Below, piece after piece: positions 51,299 through 60,699 of a DNA stretch of 64,000 nt (position 1 is the stretch's first letter; each line of letters begins with the position of its first letter). A program made the translations under genes and the position numbers. The notes under the pieces are model-generated. The model was not told the DNA's origin. It was given only the letters and a program-made list of their open reading frames with translations, and did no database searches. Location: the NCBI RefSeq assembly GCF_014192395.1, contig NZ_JACHXW010000004.1, positions 62,001 to 126,000 of the forward strand. Direction: 5' to 3'. This DNA is from Paenibacillus endophyticus (GTDB taxonomy: Bacteria; Bacillota; Bacilli; Paenibacillales; Paenibacillaceae).

Positions 51299-52303
51299 AT
51301 GCAATACGAAGACGCCATTATCATCGGAGCAGGTCCGTGTGGATTGGCTGCGGCCATAGAGCTTGGACGCATAGGTTTAAATCCACTTATCATAGAGAAA
51401 AGAAATATCGTTCACTCCATTTCCCAATATCCAACTTACATGCATTTTTTCAGTTCGCCGGAAAAGCTTGAGATAGGCGAGATCCCCTTCACGACCGCCA
51501 ATGACAAGCCCTCCAGGCTTGAAGCGCTGAACTATTACCGAACAGCAGCCCAGCGGAAGCAGCTCCGAGTAAAAGCATATGAGTCCATTACAGCGATTAC
51601 ACCTGACAATGATACTTTTATGCTGCATGGAGAAAATCGTTTTGGTGAGAAATCGCTCTATAATAGCCCCTATGTGATTATTGCGACAGGTTATTTTGAC
51701 CATCCAAACGAACTAGGGATTCCAGGTGAAAAGCTTGAAAAGGTAAGCCACTTCTTCCGAGAATCCCATCCTTACGTGGGGATGAAGGTTGCAATCATTG
51801 GCGGCAGCAACTCGGCAATTGATGCAGCGCTGGAGCTCGAGCGCGTAGGAGCAGATGTAACGATCATCTATCGCGGTGAAGACTATTCTAAAAGCATTAA
51901 ACCCTGGGTTAAGCCCGGGCTTCAAGCTAAGGTCACAAATGGCTCGATACGCATGTTGTTTCAATCTACCGTAACTGCTATCGACAATCAATCGATAACG
52001 ATAAACGGACCTGAACGCGATATACGGATTGACAATGATTTTGTTCTAGCGCTGACCGGCTTTCACCCTGATCGCCAGTTCCTGAATGCCGCTGGCGTAA
52101 CGATGGAGGAAGAAGGTTTCCCTACTTTCAATGAGGAAACAATGGAAACGAATGTTCCTGGCATATATTTGGCTGGGGTGGTGGCCTCCCGGCACGAAGC
52201 AAACGAAATATTTATAGAATCAGGAAGATACCATGGCTGTAAGATAGCCGAGCATATCAAAAGCCGCGTCCAGCAGTCAAAGAAAGGATTAGCCTTTCCA
52301 TAA
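51299..52303 (+). CDS. ypdA: YpdA-type bacillithiol disulfide reductase
   Basis: 334 residues. FAD motif IIGAGPCGLAAAIEL at the N-terminus, NAD(P) motif AIIGGSNSAIDAALEL (about 165), and YPTYMHFFSSPEKLEIGEIP characteristic of YpdA. It reduces bacillithiol disulfide with NADPH, restoring the thiol pool in low-GC Gram-positives. GGGAGG is 9-10 bases before the ATG. It is monocistronic: a promoter precedes it and a perfect terminator overlaps its stop. Confidence 0.9.
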   Translation: MQYEDAIIIGAGPCGLAAAIELGRIGLNPLIIEKRNIVHSISQYPTYMHFFSSPEKLEIGEIPFTTANDKPSRLEALNYYRTAAQRKQLRVKAYESITAITPDNDTFMLHGENRFGEKSLYNSPYVIIATGYFDHPNELGIPGEKLEKVSHFFRESHPYVGMKVAIIGGSNSAIDAALELERVGADVTIIYRGEDYSKSIKPWVKPGLQAKVTNGSIRMLFQSTVTAIDNQSITINGPERDIRIDNDFVLALTGFHPDRQFLNAAGVTMEEEGFPTFNEETMETNVPGIYLAGVVASRHEANEIFIESGRYHGCKIAEHIKSRVQQSKKGLAFP

Positions 52304-52342
52304 AAAAAGCGAACCAGCTGTCGTTGCTGGTTCGCTTTTTTT
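52302..52342 (+). terminator. Terminator of ypdA
   Basis: Perfect 17-bp stem (52302-52318 with 52326-52342), 7-base loop, T-run at the end. Confidence 0.95.
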
Positions 52343-52397
52343 CCTAGCCGTTTTAACGAAAGTTGTTTTAGCAGACGACTCATCGCCGTTCGACTTC

Positions 52398-53729
52398 TTA
52401 TTCTTTGCTGTTTTTAACGAATGGCTGCTTTAATCGGTCAACCAACTCGTCCTTTGCGCTTTTATCACCATACCGCACCTCTTCATACACTTCAACGAGC
52501 TGCTTCAATCCGCCTGCATCCAGCTTCCCTGCCTGCCACTCAGCCAGCTCCTCGGCCGTTTCCCTAGGTGTTAGATGCGCTTTTGCAACATATCCTTGCT
52601 GAGCACCCGCCCGTACATTACGAGCATACAAAAATCTGATTTTTTCCGCATTGGTGAACAGTTCGTCCCACTCCTCGGCAAAATTCCGTTTTTTCTGGAA
52701 ACGTTTCTTCAGCTCGTTTCCGAGCTGTTCCCGCCAACTGTTTAATGACGTTAACTTTTCAACCTCATCGATGTAGCCACCATTATTGCCGCGATTTTCA
52801 GCTCCGCGCTCCTGCAGCTTGGCGATCACAAGACGTACCCACTTGATGACCTTTTTCGCAATAAAATAGATAAGGATGCAAGCAGCCGCAATGGCAAGCA
52901 CGATCCCTACTATTTTGGCAATCTGCTCCAATAGCAGCATCCAATCGGAAGGAGGCTTAATCTCTTCGACGGGCATCTGTGGAGGTGCCGCGTCAGGCAG
53001 CTGCTCTGCTGGAGAAGTTTCCTCCTTCGGACGGTTAAGCCAGCTCATGATGAGATCAGCAATCTGATGAAAGAATCGCTCGATCGCTTGCTGGATTTGC
53101 CGGAACAAGGCGATGATGGCGATTAATAAGACAATGACAATCATCATGATCCTGTTTTGGCGCTTAAACGTAACCGTTGCCGAAGATTTGCCCATTTCGG
53201 AGGTCTCGCTATTCAGATGGCGCTCGTTCGCAAAGAAGAAAAAAAGGATAACGCAAACGATGCCGCAGACGATTAATAAACCGTTAAGAGGGATGAGCTT
53301 TTTGAAAACCATAAGCTTTAAAGGCTGTATGGCTACATACATGATTACGCCTACCAGCATTTGCGTATTGGGAAACGAAGCTGTCCAGCCTTTCAGCTGG
53401 CCGCTCATGCCTCTGAACACCATAATGGAAGAAAGGATTGCAGCTACCGAAAACGCAAGTATGACAGAATCTCCTCCTGATAATATAGCCAGCGAGCCAT
53501 GCGCGCAGCCTATCGCAACAGCCAGCAAAAGTCTTGCTCCATAACGCATGCTTGCTCGTTTCTTAGTGGCCAAAGAGCCTGCAAGGTAACCTAATGGAAA
53601 CGTCACTATCCAAAGCCATATCGTTGGTTCAGGCAAAAGATATACAGCAGCAATAAGTACGATTGGCAAATAGAATAATAATTCAACTATGCCTTGTCCT
53701 AAAAATTTAAAGGGATGGGACATCCTCAC
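52398..53729 (-). CDS. Membrane protein with DUF4129 C-terminus
   Basis: 443 residues with about seven membrane helices in two groups, a Pro/Glu-rich outer loop (about 230-260), and a C-terminal DUF4129-like domain (KIRFLYARNVR, HLTPRETAEEL, QLVEVYEEVRYGD). GTG start overlaps the DUF58 stop (GTGA); an ATG 6 bases on is also possible. Part of the MoxR-DUF58-DUF4129 set, which in many bacteria includes a transglutaminase; none is seen here. Confidence 0.75.
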   Translation of the reverse strand: MRMSHPFKFLGQGIVELLFYLPIVLIAAVYLLPEPTIWLWIVTFPLGYLAGSLATKKRASMRYGARLLLAVAIGCAHGSLAILSGGDSVILAFSVAAILSSIMVFRGMSGQLKGWTASFPNTQMLVGVIMYVAIQPLKLMVFKKLIPLNGLLIVCGIVCVILFFFFANERHLNSETSEMGKSSATVTFKRQNRIMMIVIVLLIAIIALFRQIQQAIERFFHQIADLIMSWLNRPKEETSPAEQLPDAAPPQMPVEEIKPPSDWMLLLEQIAKIVGIVLAIAAACILIYFIAKKVIKWVRLVIAKLQERGAENRGNNGGYIDEVEKLTSLNSWREQLGNELKKRFQKKRNFAEEWDELFTNAEKIRFLYARNVRAGAQQGYVAKAHLTPRETAEELAEWQAGKLDAGGLKQLVEVYEEVRYGDKSAKDELVDRLKQPFVKNSKE

Positions 53730-54868
53730 GCAGGCACCTCTTCCCGCTCGGCTGTAGATGCCGCTTGTTCGTCGTTCTTGCTTTCATGCATGGCTTGGTC
53801 GGTCAACAGCCAGATTGCAACCGCATTTCCATTATATCGGAGCCGGTCTGCTTGTAACTCAAGCTCTTCATTCCAATAAGCAGTAATCATCAGAACATCG
53901 CGTTCACTGTAGCCGCTCTGTGCTTCGCGCTCTATCAAATGATGGAATAGCTCTGTACGTTCAATTTCCAGCTTGGCCATGCCTTCGAAAATTCCGAGCA
54001 AATGCTCGTTTCCGCCTCTTGGCTCAATATGAATGCTCTCATTCGTTCCCATGACTGGCATGTTCGCTGCAAAGCCAACCTCCATGCCTTGACGGATAAC
54101 GGCTTCTGCCGCGCCTGCAGCCCATTCGATGCCACGCTCGATAAGCAGGAGATCCGTCACGCTCCGCCACATTCCTTCGGCATCATCAACGTTTAAATAG
54201 ACCATTAGCCTGCGGTCAGCCGTGAAATCATATTGATGCACTTGCAGATCGCCAGTCTTGGCGGTTGCTTTCCAATTGATTTGCTTAAAAGTATCGCCTG
54301 CTTGATAATGACGAACGCCCGCAATGATAAAAGGGTCATTAATAATCCAGCGGCTGACCGATTGGTCTCCTTGCCAGCTGTGGTAGGGCAGCTCATGGAC
54401 AGGTACCTCTGCTGGCTTCGGATACACAAGAAGCTCGCCATGAAGCGCAATTTGCTCGGAAGTATGCGACATACCAAGCAGATCCCCCCCGGTGAGTGTA
54501 ACCGTCTGAAGCTTATACCAGCCGCGCTTTGCGCACGTAATGCGGTGAGTTCGTCTAATCTTCGTATAAGGCGGAAGAGTGAAGAAGCTTTTATGATTCT
54601 GATAGAGCTGGCCGCTGCTTACCGTGAGATTTTCTTGCTGCTTGAAGTGCAGGTGCGTGGACAGCTGCGACTCGACTCGAAGCCACGGAACCGGAAGCCA
54701 CTTCGCATTGGCCATCTCTTCAACCAATTCCACCTGTTCGCCGCTATAACTAGTCTTTGAAGTGAAGCGACGTTCATATTTCATATGACGCAGCACAAAC
54801 CGTTGAAACAATCGGCTTTGCAATCCGAGAATGAATATGGCAGCTACGATAAACCAGAATAAAATCAT
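53726..54868 (-). CDS. DUF58 protein
   Basis: 380 residues: a membrane anchor (MILFWFIVAAIFILGLQSRL), then a beta-rich region, then the DUF58 signature RHYQAGDTFKQINWKATAKT and a VWA-like C-terminal part. DUF58 proteins are linked to MoxR ATPases. GGAG 4 bases before the ATG. It follows the moxR-type gene by 10 bases. Confidence 0.8.
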   Translation of the reverse strand: MILFWFIVAAIFILGLQSRLFQRFVLRHMKYERRFTSKTSYSGEQVELVEEMANAKWLPVPWLRVESQLSTHLHFKQQENLTVSSGQLYQNHKSFFTLPPYTKIRRTHRITCAKRGWYKLQTVTLTGGDLLGMSHTSEQIALHGELLVYPKPAEVPVHELPYHSWQGDQSVSRWIINDPFIIAGVRHYQAGDTFKQINWKATAKTGDLQVHQYDFTADRRLMVYLNVDDAEGMWRSVTDLLLIERGIEWAAGAAEAVIRQGMEVGFAANMPVMGTNESIHIEPRGGNEHLLGIFEGMAKLEIERTELFHHLIEREAQSGYSERDVLMITAYWNEELELQADRLRYNGNAVAIWLLTDQAMHESKNDEQAASTAEREEVPA

Positions 54869-54878
54869 CTAGCTCCGC

Positions 54879-55838
54879 CTATTGTGCCGCAACGCCGGCT
54901 TCCGCAGGCACCGCGGTCATACGAATAATATCGTCTATAATCAGGTCTGCTTGATTCACCCCACGCTGCATCCCGCGAATAGCCAAGCGATGTGCCAGAA
55001 CGGGCTTGGCCATTGCTTTGATATCATCGGGCGTAACAAAGTCGCGTCCACGGAGAATCGCATGAACCTGAGAAGCTCGAAGCAGCGCCTGGCTACCCCT
55101 TGGGCTAACGCCAACCGCAACCTCATCCCTCTTGCGTGTGTGCTCCACGATTTGCAGCAAATAGTGGAGCACATCATCTGTTACCTTAACTGCGGAATAA
55201 GCTTGCTGCGCTTGTTGAATCAGGTCTATACCTGCTACGGGCCCCAGCTCAGCAAGCGGGTCATTCGACTTAAAGCGTTTAAGCAGCTGCAGGCCCTCCT
55301 CGGTAGTCGGATAACCCATTTTTATTTTGAACAAGAAACGGTCGAGCTGTGCTTCCGGCAACGGGAAGGTGCCTTGGTTTTCTATTGGATTCTGAGTGGC
55401 AATAACCATAAATGGACGCGAGAGCAGCTTCGTCTCCCCATCGATGCTAATTTGCCTCTCTTCCATACATTCAAGCAAGCTGGACTGCGTACGCGGCGTT
55501 GCCCGGTTGATTTCGTCAGCTAGGAGCAAATTCGTGAACAAGGGTCCGGCCCGGAATTCAAATTCACTAAGCTTTTGATTGTAGAAATGAATGCCGCTCA
55601 AATCGGAAGGCAGCAAATCGGGCGTAAATTGAATGCGTCTAAAAGTAAGATCAAGCGACTTAGATAGGGATTTGGCAAGCAGTGTTTTTCCTGTACCAGG
55701 AACGTCTTCCAGCAAAACATGTCCCGAGGTTATGAGTCCAATGAGCAGTAAATCGACAACGTCCTCTTTCCCGATGATTACACGCCCGATATTTATCTTC
55801 ACCTGTTCAGCAAGTTGTTTGATCGCATTGAATGACAT
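54879..55838 (-). CDS. MoxR AAA+ ATPase
   Basis: 319 residues. Walker A LLEDVPGTGKTLLAKSL (about 40), Walker B LLADEINRATPRTQSSLLEC, sensor FMVIATQNPIENQGTFPLPE and Arg-finger region AQLDRFLFKIKMGYPTTEE: a textbook MoxR of the AAA_3 group. It probably acts with the DUF58 and DUF4129 partners encoded next. AGGGAG 8 bases upstream of the ATG. Confidence 0.9.
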   Translation of the reverse strand: MSFNAIKQLAEQVKINIGRVIIGKEDVVDLLLIGLITSGHVLLEDVPGTGKTLLAKSLSKSLDLTFRRIQFTPDLLPSDLSGIHFYNQKLSEFEFRAGPLFTNLLLADEINRATPRTQSSLLECMEERQISIDGETKLLSRPFMVIATQNPIENQGTFPLPEAQLDRFLFKIKMGYPTTEEGLQLLKRFKSNDPLAELGPVAGIDLIQQAQQAYSAVKVTDDVLHYLLQIVEHTRKRDEVAVGVSPRGSQALLRASQVHAILRGRDFVTPDDIKAMAKPVLAHRLAIRGMQRGVNQADLIIDDIIRMTAVPAEAGVAAQ

Positions 55839-55853
55839 GGTTCAGCTCCCTTA

Positions 55854-56777
55854 TTATGTTATAAATCCAGTGCGTTCGCGCTGCAGCTTCTGAAGCTCTC
55901 GCCAGCGAATCATGAGAATTCCTTCGTCTTGAAGCGTTTGTTTAATTGCAGGGTCACGGAACAACTCCAGCTCCATTCCCCTCTTTAACGGCTGCCCGTG
56001 AAAAGCATTCAGCTCCTCCGTAACCAATGACGGGTGTATAATCAGCTCGGTTACCCCAGCGTGCAGACTTCGCAATAGCTGCTGCATGCTGGCTTTCAAC
56101 GAATCGAAATCTTCGCCGTCCTGCAGTTGAAAAGGGAGACCGACTAGATAATCTAAAATGACGACTCCTTTTGAATCTGCAAGCTGTGCAAGCTGCTTCG
56201 CCTGCTCGGCAAGCTCAGGTGGTGCGATCTGACCGTTCTCCTGAAGCAAATACCTTGGCAGCCGGAAGGGCAGTCCATAGGAAGCGCATACATCTAACAC
56301 ATCAGGCAGAAAATGCCGGCCAGTTGCGAGTCCGTACAAGCTGCCCATATGATTGTCAGCGTGCGATGGCTTCATCCCCATAGCCAAAGCCATTTCTATC
56401 TGAGCGATTAGCTCCGCCTGAACTTGCTGGGCATCTGCGTGCTGCTCAAAGGTTTTGCAATCTTTTGGGAAATAGTTTTCATTCGTTACTAAGGAATCCG
56501 TTGAGCCTTTGCGATTAACGGGACCCCACCGATACGAATCCCACTCGCTTGTAAGTGTGAAGTGGACGCCTACGTCCAGATGCGGATGCCTTGCGCTCCA
56601 AAGCGCTGCTTCTCTCGCCCAAGCACATGGCATCATCAGCGTAGCCGAGCTAACCGTTTCTTCCAGCAATAGCTGCTGAATGCCTTTGTTTGCAGAATGA
56701 CATAAACCATAATCGTCTGCATTTACGAGCAGCAGCTTCTCATCCTCGCCATATCCGAGCGCCTTTGCCAAACTCAT
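55854..56777 (-). CDS. ChbG/YdjC-family carbohydrate deacetylase
   Basis: 307 residues from the ATG at 56777, which overlaps the stop of the upstream gene by ATGA. Metal-site motifs LVNADDYGLCHSANKG and PSHADNHMGSLYGL fit the YdjC/ChbG deacetylases, which remove acetyl groups from chitobiose-type sugars. Near the end is the His in ELIIHPSL. No sugar transporter is next to it. Confidence 0.8.
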   Translation of the reverse strand: MSLAKALGYGEDEKLLLVNADDYGLCHSANKGIQQLLLEETVSSATLMMPCAWAREAALWSARHPHLDVGVHFTLTSEWDSYRWGPVNRKGSTDSLVTNENYFPKDCKTFEQHADAQQVQAELIAQIEMALAMGMKPSHADNHMGSLYGLATGRHFLPDVLDVCASYGLPFRLPRYLLQENGQIAPPELAEQAKQLAQLADSKGVVILDYLVGLPFQLQDGEDFDSLKASMQQLLRSLHAGVTELIIHPSLVTEELNAFHGQPLKRGMELELFRDPAIKQTLQDEGILMIRWRELQKLQRERTGFIT

Positions 56778-57757
56778 GTGATCCCATCCTCCCAATTTTC
56801 AGTGATCCATTTGCATCCGAATGCCGATTGGTCAACAATCTGGCAAAGGACATCATCTTTATCCAGCTGGTCTCTAAACCGAACCGCGAAGTGCAATGCA
56901 ACATCCAGCAACCTAAGCTTCATTAATCGAGGCAAAAGCTGAAGCTCCTCCGCAGTTAACGGGCATATGCTCTTATAGCCATTGACAAGGAGCTGTATTT
57001 TCATTTTCAACTCAGCATCTTCCGGTTTGAGCAGGTCCACAATAATAACCGCAAGCTCCATAGCCCTAACATCCATGGTAGCAAATTCAAAATCGAGCAC
57101 TCCGATTATGGCATTCTCCCGTGAAACGGTATTGTTGAAGACCAAATCACCATGGATCCATTGTTTGGGCCAGCCTTCGAGCTCAACGCACACTTCCTTA
57201 AGCAGGTTCCGCTCCCGCTGCAAGTACTCGAAGTTAATGCTTCTAGCACGTAACGCGTCTGATCGATCAGCCATCGAGAGAAATGCAGCTTCATCCATCG
57301 CTGCATATGTGTACTCGAGCTCGTAATAAGGGCTATAAAGCGGTAAGCGGTCAGGCTTGATCGATTCCAACGCATTGGCAAGCAGAGCCGCAATTTGTCC
57401 AAGCGCATAGACATGTTCGGGATTGGACGCTGTCGGTCTGTCTCCGTCTATATAATGAAACAATGCCGACAGCGTGCCATCCTCTGCTATGCTCAGCGTG
57501 TCTCCCCGCTTATTTCGAACAGGAACGGGAATTTGAAACGGAAGGGATTGCTGTGCAAGAGCCGATAGCACCTCTTGCTCCAGCCTCACGATTTCGACAT
57601 CTTTATGGTTATTATAAATACGGAACGCGTATCGTTCATTGCCCGACAAAATAACCCGAGTCGTATTATTCATTCCGCTATCGCGCTGATTGACCTCATA
57701 CGGCTCAGGGAAATGATATTCATTCAAGTAGACGGTAAAATTGATATCGTCATTCAA
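56774..57757 (-). CDS. APH-like phosphotransferase
   Basis: 327 residues, protein-kinase-like fold of the aminoglycoside phosphotransferase family. Catalytic loop KQWIHGDLVFNN and metal motif GVLDFEFATMDVRAME are complete. Substrate is likely a small alcohol (choline, homoserine or antibiotic-like), not determinable here. TTG start with GGAGG nine bases upstream. Confidence 0.8.
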   Translation of the reverse strand: MNDDINFTVYLNEYHFPEPYEVNQRDSGMNNTTRVILSGNERYAFRIYNNHKDVEIVRLEQEVLSALAQQSLPFQIPVPVRNKRGDTLSIAEDGTLSALFHYIDGDRPTASNPEHVYALGQIAALLANALESIKPDRLPLYSPYYELEYTYAAMDEAAFLSMADRSDALRARSINFEYLQRERNLLKEVCVELEGWPKQWIHGDLVFNNTVSRENAIIGVLDFEFATMDVRAMELAVIIVDLLKPEDAELKMKIQLLVNGYKSICPLTAEELQLLPRLMKLRLLDVALHFAVRFRDQLDKDDVLCQIVDQSAFGCKWITENWEDGIT

Positions 57758-57762
57758 GCTGC

Positions 57763-58443
57763 TTATCCTCCTTGCTTTTCCTTCAACAGCTTCTCCAGCC
57801 GTGCACCAAGCTGCTCCTGCCAGCTTGCCGCAAGCTCCTTCACGACCAGCAGCTCGCGAATGCCTTGGATATCGTCTTTATTGCGGTACATGACGCGATT
57901 GGCTTCTGCTATCGTTTTCCTTGCCTGATGACGGCTGGCTACTGTGAATGTTGTGCCGGTTGCGATTTGTCCCTCTTTGAGCACTCGGAAATAACAGCCT
58001 GTATAGCCGTTCTTCAGAACGCGGGCCGGCAACTCAGGCAAGGAATGCCTTAATCCAAGCTTATAACATGGCTGTCTCGGCTGGCTTACTTGAAGAATGG
58101 TTTCTCCGGCATGGATAACGTCGCCAATGCACAAGTCATCCTCCGTCCAATCCGATAAGGTGAAATTTTCGCCGAATGCTCCGCTGGTAAACGATAGATC
58201 CGCCTCTTCTTTCCAGCTCGCAAACCTTCGCTCAAAATAAACACAGACCGCTTTGTCCGGGCCTCCATGATTAATCAAGTCCCCTTGACCATCGCCATTT
58301 AAGCCCGTGCTCGATAAATGATGCGCATTTGGCGATGGAACCTTATAGATCCCTGATTGAATTTGCTTGGAACCATGAGCGATGGCTGCGGGCTCGCCAA
58401 CGTTTAGGGAAACGAGAGTAGCATTATCCGTTTGTTGCGACAT
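57763..58443 (-). CDS. MOSC-domain protein, YiiM-like
   Basis: 226 residues from the ATG at 58443 (AGGAGG nine bases upstream). MOSC motifs: INHGGPDKAVCVYFERRF, GAFGENFTLSDW and VSQPRQPCYKLGLR with the conserved Cys that binds sulfur/molybdenum cofactor. It is followed by a C-terminal three-helix segment. YiiM acts on N-hydroxylated compounds together with molybdenum cofactor. First gene of a run that reaches the DUF4129 gene. Confidence 0.8.
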   Translation of the reverse strand: MSQQTDNATLVSLNVGEPAAIAHGSKQIQSGIYKVPSPNAHHLSSTGLNGDGQGDLINHGGPDKAVCVYFERRFASWKEEADLSFTSGAFGENFTLSDWTEDDLCIGDVIHAGETILQVSQPRQPCYKLGLRHSLPELPARVLKNGYTGCYFRVLKEGQIATGTTFTVASRHQARKTIAEANRVMYRNKDDIQGIRELLVVKELAASWQEQLGARLEKLLKEKQGG

Positions 58444-58477
58444 TCCTGCTTGCCTCCTATGTTTTTCGTATTTGACT

Positions 58478-58507
58478 ATTATAATCTTCATCGGCAGAAG
58501 TTGGCAA
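58478..58507 (-). promoter_or_regulatory. Promoter of the MOSC operon
   Basis: Minus strand: -35 TTGCCA (58507-58502), 18-base spacer, -10 TATAAT (58483-58478). Confidence 0.65.
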
Positions 58508-58847
58508 AGAGATATAATATGATTAATTATTTATATCATTAAATATAAGCTGAAATCGCTTTCGACAAGTCCTATGCCATTAGTCTACGGGCATGTCGAA
58601 AACCACTCTTTTGTGTAGCATCTTGCGTTAGCCCGGGAAATGATTTTTTGAATTGTCCGAATATTTCCTACAATGCAATCGTATCATTTCCCCCCATCCG
58701 TTGTACAATCCCCCTCGATAAATGGCAAGCGGAACCCGTCATCTATGCTCCAGTCTGAGCTAATACGAATCTAATATATTGCCGTACCATGAAAAACGAG
58801 TTCATGCTTCGCTTGGCAATGCGTAAGAAAACGGTTTTCAATGTGAA

Positions 58848-58879
58848 AAAAAAAACCTCTCATCAATGAAGATGAGAGG
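58848..58879 (-). terminator. Terminator after the receiver-domain gene
   Basis: 9-bp stem CCTCTCATC/GATGAGAGG (58856-58864 with 58871-58879), followed by a T-run on the minus strand. Confidence 0.85.
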
Positions 58880-58898
58880 CTCCTTTAGCTCGTTATGA

Positions 58899-59495
58899 TT
58901 AGGTAGTGGCTTTTCTTGAATATTGATCGCATAACTGCAGGACTACGTTTTTCAACTCAATAATATCAAACGGTTTTGTGAAGCATTGACTGACGCCAAG
59001 CGCTACCGCATCCTCCAGCTTCTCTGGCGAAGCATAAGCCGATATGAGAACAACCGGGACCTCTCTTGCGATTGATCTTATGCCTTGTAAAATCTCAATG
59101 CCGTCCATGTCTGGTAATTTTAAATCCAGCAATACGCAATCGATCGATTCAATCGAGCAGATGTCCAAAGCGACAACACCGGTTTCTGCTTCAAATACAC
59201 GTATTCCTGACGCAGTGAACAATTCAGAGAGCATAAGGCGAATCGAGTACTGATCATCCACAATAAGCAAATTGGCGGTATGCCCATCCTTCATAGTGTG
59301 CACCTTCTTTTCAGAATCAACGACTGCTTTTGGTTTGTTTAAATGCGTAGAGATTGATACTGTCGGAGCGATTGCCTGCGGGGCAGACCTATGTTTGCTG
59401 TCGAGATGCTCCTTTTCTATTTTACGCTGCTGATAGAAAATAAACGAGACAGCGACAACCAGTGCAGCAGCAAATAGAATAAGAAAATAAGACAA
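58899..59495 (-). CDS. Membrane-anchored Spo0F-like receiver protein
   Basis: 198 residues. One N-terminal membrane helix (YFLILFAAALVVAVSFIFYQ), a linker (30-70), then a receiver domain: LLIVDDQYSIRLMLSELFTA, Asp in CVLLDLKLPDMDGIEIL, SAYAS and FTKPFDIIELK. The sequence VDDQYSIR...KPFDI is close to Spo0F (VDDQYGIR...KPFDI). No output domain. It may pass phosphate like Spo0F, but held at the membrane. TTG start, AAGGAG 8 bases upstream. Confidence 0.8.
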   Translation of the reverse strand: MSYFLILFAAALVVAVSFIFYQQRKIEKEHLDSKHRSAPQAIAPTVSISTHLNKPKAVVDSEKKVHTMKDGHTANLLIVDDQYSIRLMLSELFTASGIRVFEAETGVVALDICSIESIDCVLLDLKLPDMDGIEILQGIRSIAREVPVVLISAYASPEKLEDAVALGVSQCFTKPFDIIELKNVVLQLCDQYSRKATT

Positions 59496-59559
59496 TTTCG
59501 TATCTCCTTGGAAGCTATGCTGCCGAACAGCAGCTTTGCAAATGTAGGCGTGCTAGAGC

Positions 59560-60171
59560 TCAATCATTTACAAGCATCGCCCCAAGCGGTCCATCTTCGT
59601 TAATAATGTCCTGTAATTCATATACTGAAATCGGAAAATAAATAAAACCATAAACATACGCGGAGAGTTCGTATAATTGAAAATAAATGACAAGTGATCT
59701 ATCCGCTACGTAATAGTCTTGGTCGGGACGAATCGATTTGAAGGGCTCGAGCGTCTCGATATTTCTGGCCTTAATTTGAGCGCTGACGATTTTGCTAATG
59801 CGGCCCACATAATCGGAACCTGGCTTGAAAAGCTGGGATAACGTATACGTTTGACCTGTCGATTGTTTAAAAGTTAGCGAATGCTGCAAGGTCATGCCGT
59901 GCGCCCCGCCTGTAAAGGCGTAATTATACAAGGATAGGCTTAAGTAATCCTTCTGGTTGTTCTTCTGCTCGAAGTAGCCCAGCATCTGGGCGTTCGGATC
60001 GTCCAGATCTCCTTGGCTGTGAACCAGCTGCTGAACGGTTTGATGTATGGTATGATTTATTTTTTTGTCAGCAGCCTCGCTTTTACCACCGCTCACATAA
60101 GGAATGGACAGCTCTGCTTTTGGAAACTCTGCGTTCGCGGTTTGAATGACGACAGGGGATTGAAATGACAT
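59560..60171 (-). CDS. DUF3298/DUF4163 protein, RsiV-like
   Basis: 203 residues: DUF4163-like N-terminal half (SFQSPVVIQTANAEFPKAEL) and DUF3298 C-terminal half (YTLSQLFKPGSDYVGRISKI, YELQDIINEDGPLG). These make up the lysozyme-sensing domain of anti-sigma RsiV, but here there is no membrane helix or signal peptide. It may be a secreted or soluble relative; function unknown. Confidence 0.65.
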   Translation of the reverse strand: MSFQSPVVIQTANAEFPKAELSIPYVSGGKSEAADKKINHTIHQTVQQLVHSQGDLDDPNAQMLGYFEQKNNQKDYLSLSLYNYAFTGGAHGMTLQHSLTFKQSTGQTYTLSQLFKPGSDYVGRISKIVSAQIKARNIETLEPFKSIRPDQDYYVADRSLVIYFQLYELSAYVYGFIYFPISVYELQDIINEDGPLGAMLVND

Positions 60172-60186
60172 GTGAAAGACACCTTC

Positions 60187-60699
60187 CTATTCGGTAAGAT
60201 GCTTCAGTTTATGCAGCTCACGGCTCATCTCATACCACGTAATCCCCCCATGCGTAGATGCAGAAACACCTTTCAGCTCGAATTGCTCTGCCATATAGAA
60301 TGGAATAAGATGCTCTTCGCACATTAATATCACTTTTTCGATATGCTGCACCTCGCATTGTTCGATCAGCTTGCGCAGCAGTTTGGCTCCGATCCCTTGC
60401 CTTCTCTGGTTTTCATCGACTGCAACGGTAAGGACGCAGAAGTTTCTGCCGTCCCGTTCGTCAGCTTGATCGCCTTTCATTTCATCCCCGCATGAGGACT
60501 TACCCGTACGGATGCCATTTGTCATTCCGACTAATCGGTTGCCCAACCATGCTGTCCAAAAAAACGCAAGATAATGGTCAAACCGAAACTGAAAGCCTTC
60601 GAGCGAAGCTGCTGCCTCGGGCGAATAGCAGCGGCGTTCAAGCGTTATTGCTTCATCCAGCTCTTCTCTACTAATAAGACGCAGCTCGAGTTCGTTCAC
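60187..60699 (-). CDS. GNAT acetyltransferase
   Basis: 170 residues. LRLISREELDEAITLERRCY at the start; acetyl-CoA motif VAVDENQRRQGIGAKLLRKL; QHIEKVILMCEEHLIPFYMA. Target unknown; AANAT-like small-molecule acetyltransferases look similar. GTG start overlaps the ATPase stop (GTGA), so it is coupled to that gene. Confidence 0.8.
   Translation of the reverse strand: MNELELRLISREELDEAITLERRCYSPEAAASLEGFQFRFDHYLAFFWTAWLGNRLVGMTNGIRTGKSSCGDEMKGDQADERDGRNFCVLTVAVDENQRRQGIGAKLLRKLIEQCEVQHIEKVILMCEEHLIPFYMAEQFELKGVSASTHGGITWYEMSRELHKLKHLTE

Larger units (their letters stand above)
58444..58898. other. Intergenic region between MOSC and receiver genes
   Basis: It holds the MOSC promoter (58478-58507), an AT-rich 24-base stretch repeated at 40974-40997 with one difference (58522-58545), a long inverted repeat TTTCGACA/TGTCGAAA (58560-58567 with 58591-58598) and the terminator of the receiver gene. 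No gene is seen. Confidence 0.5.
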
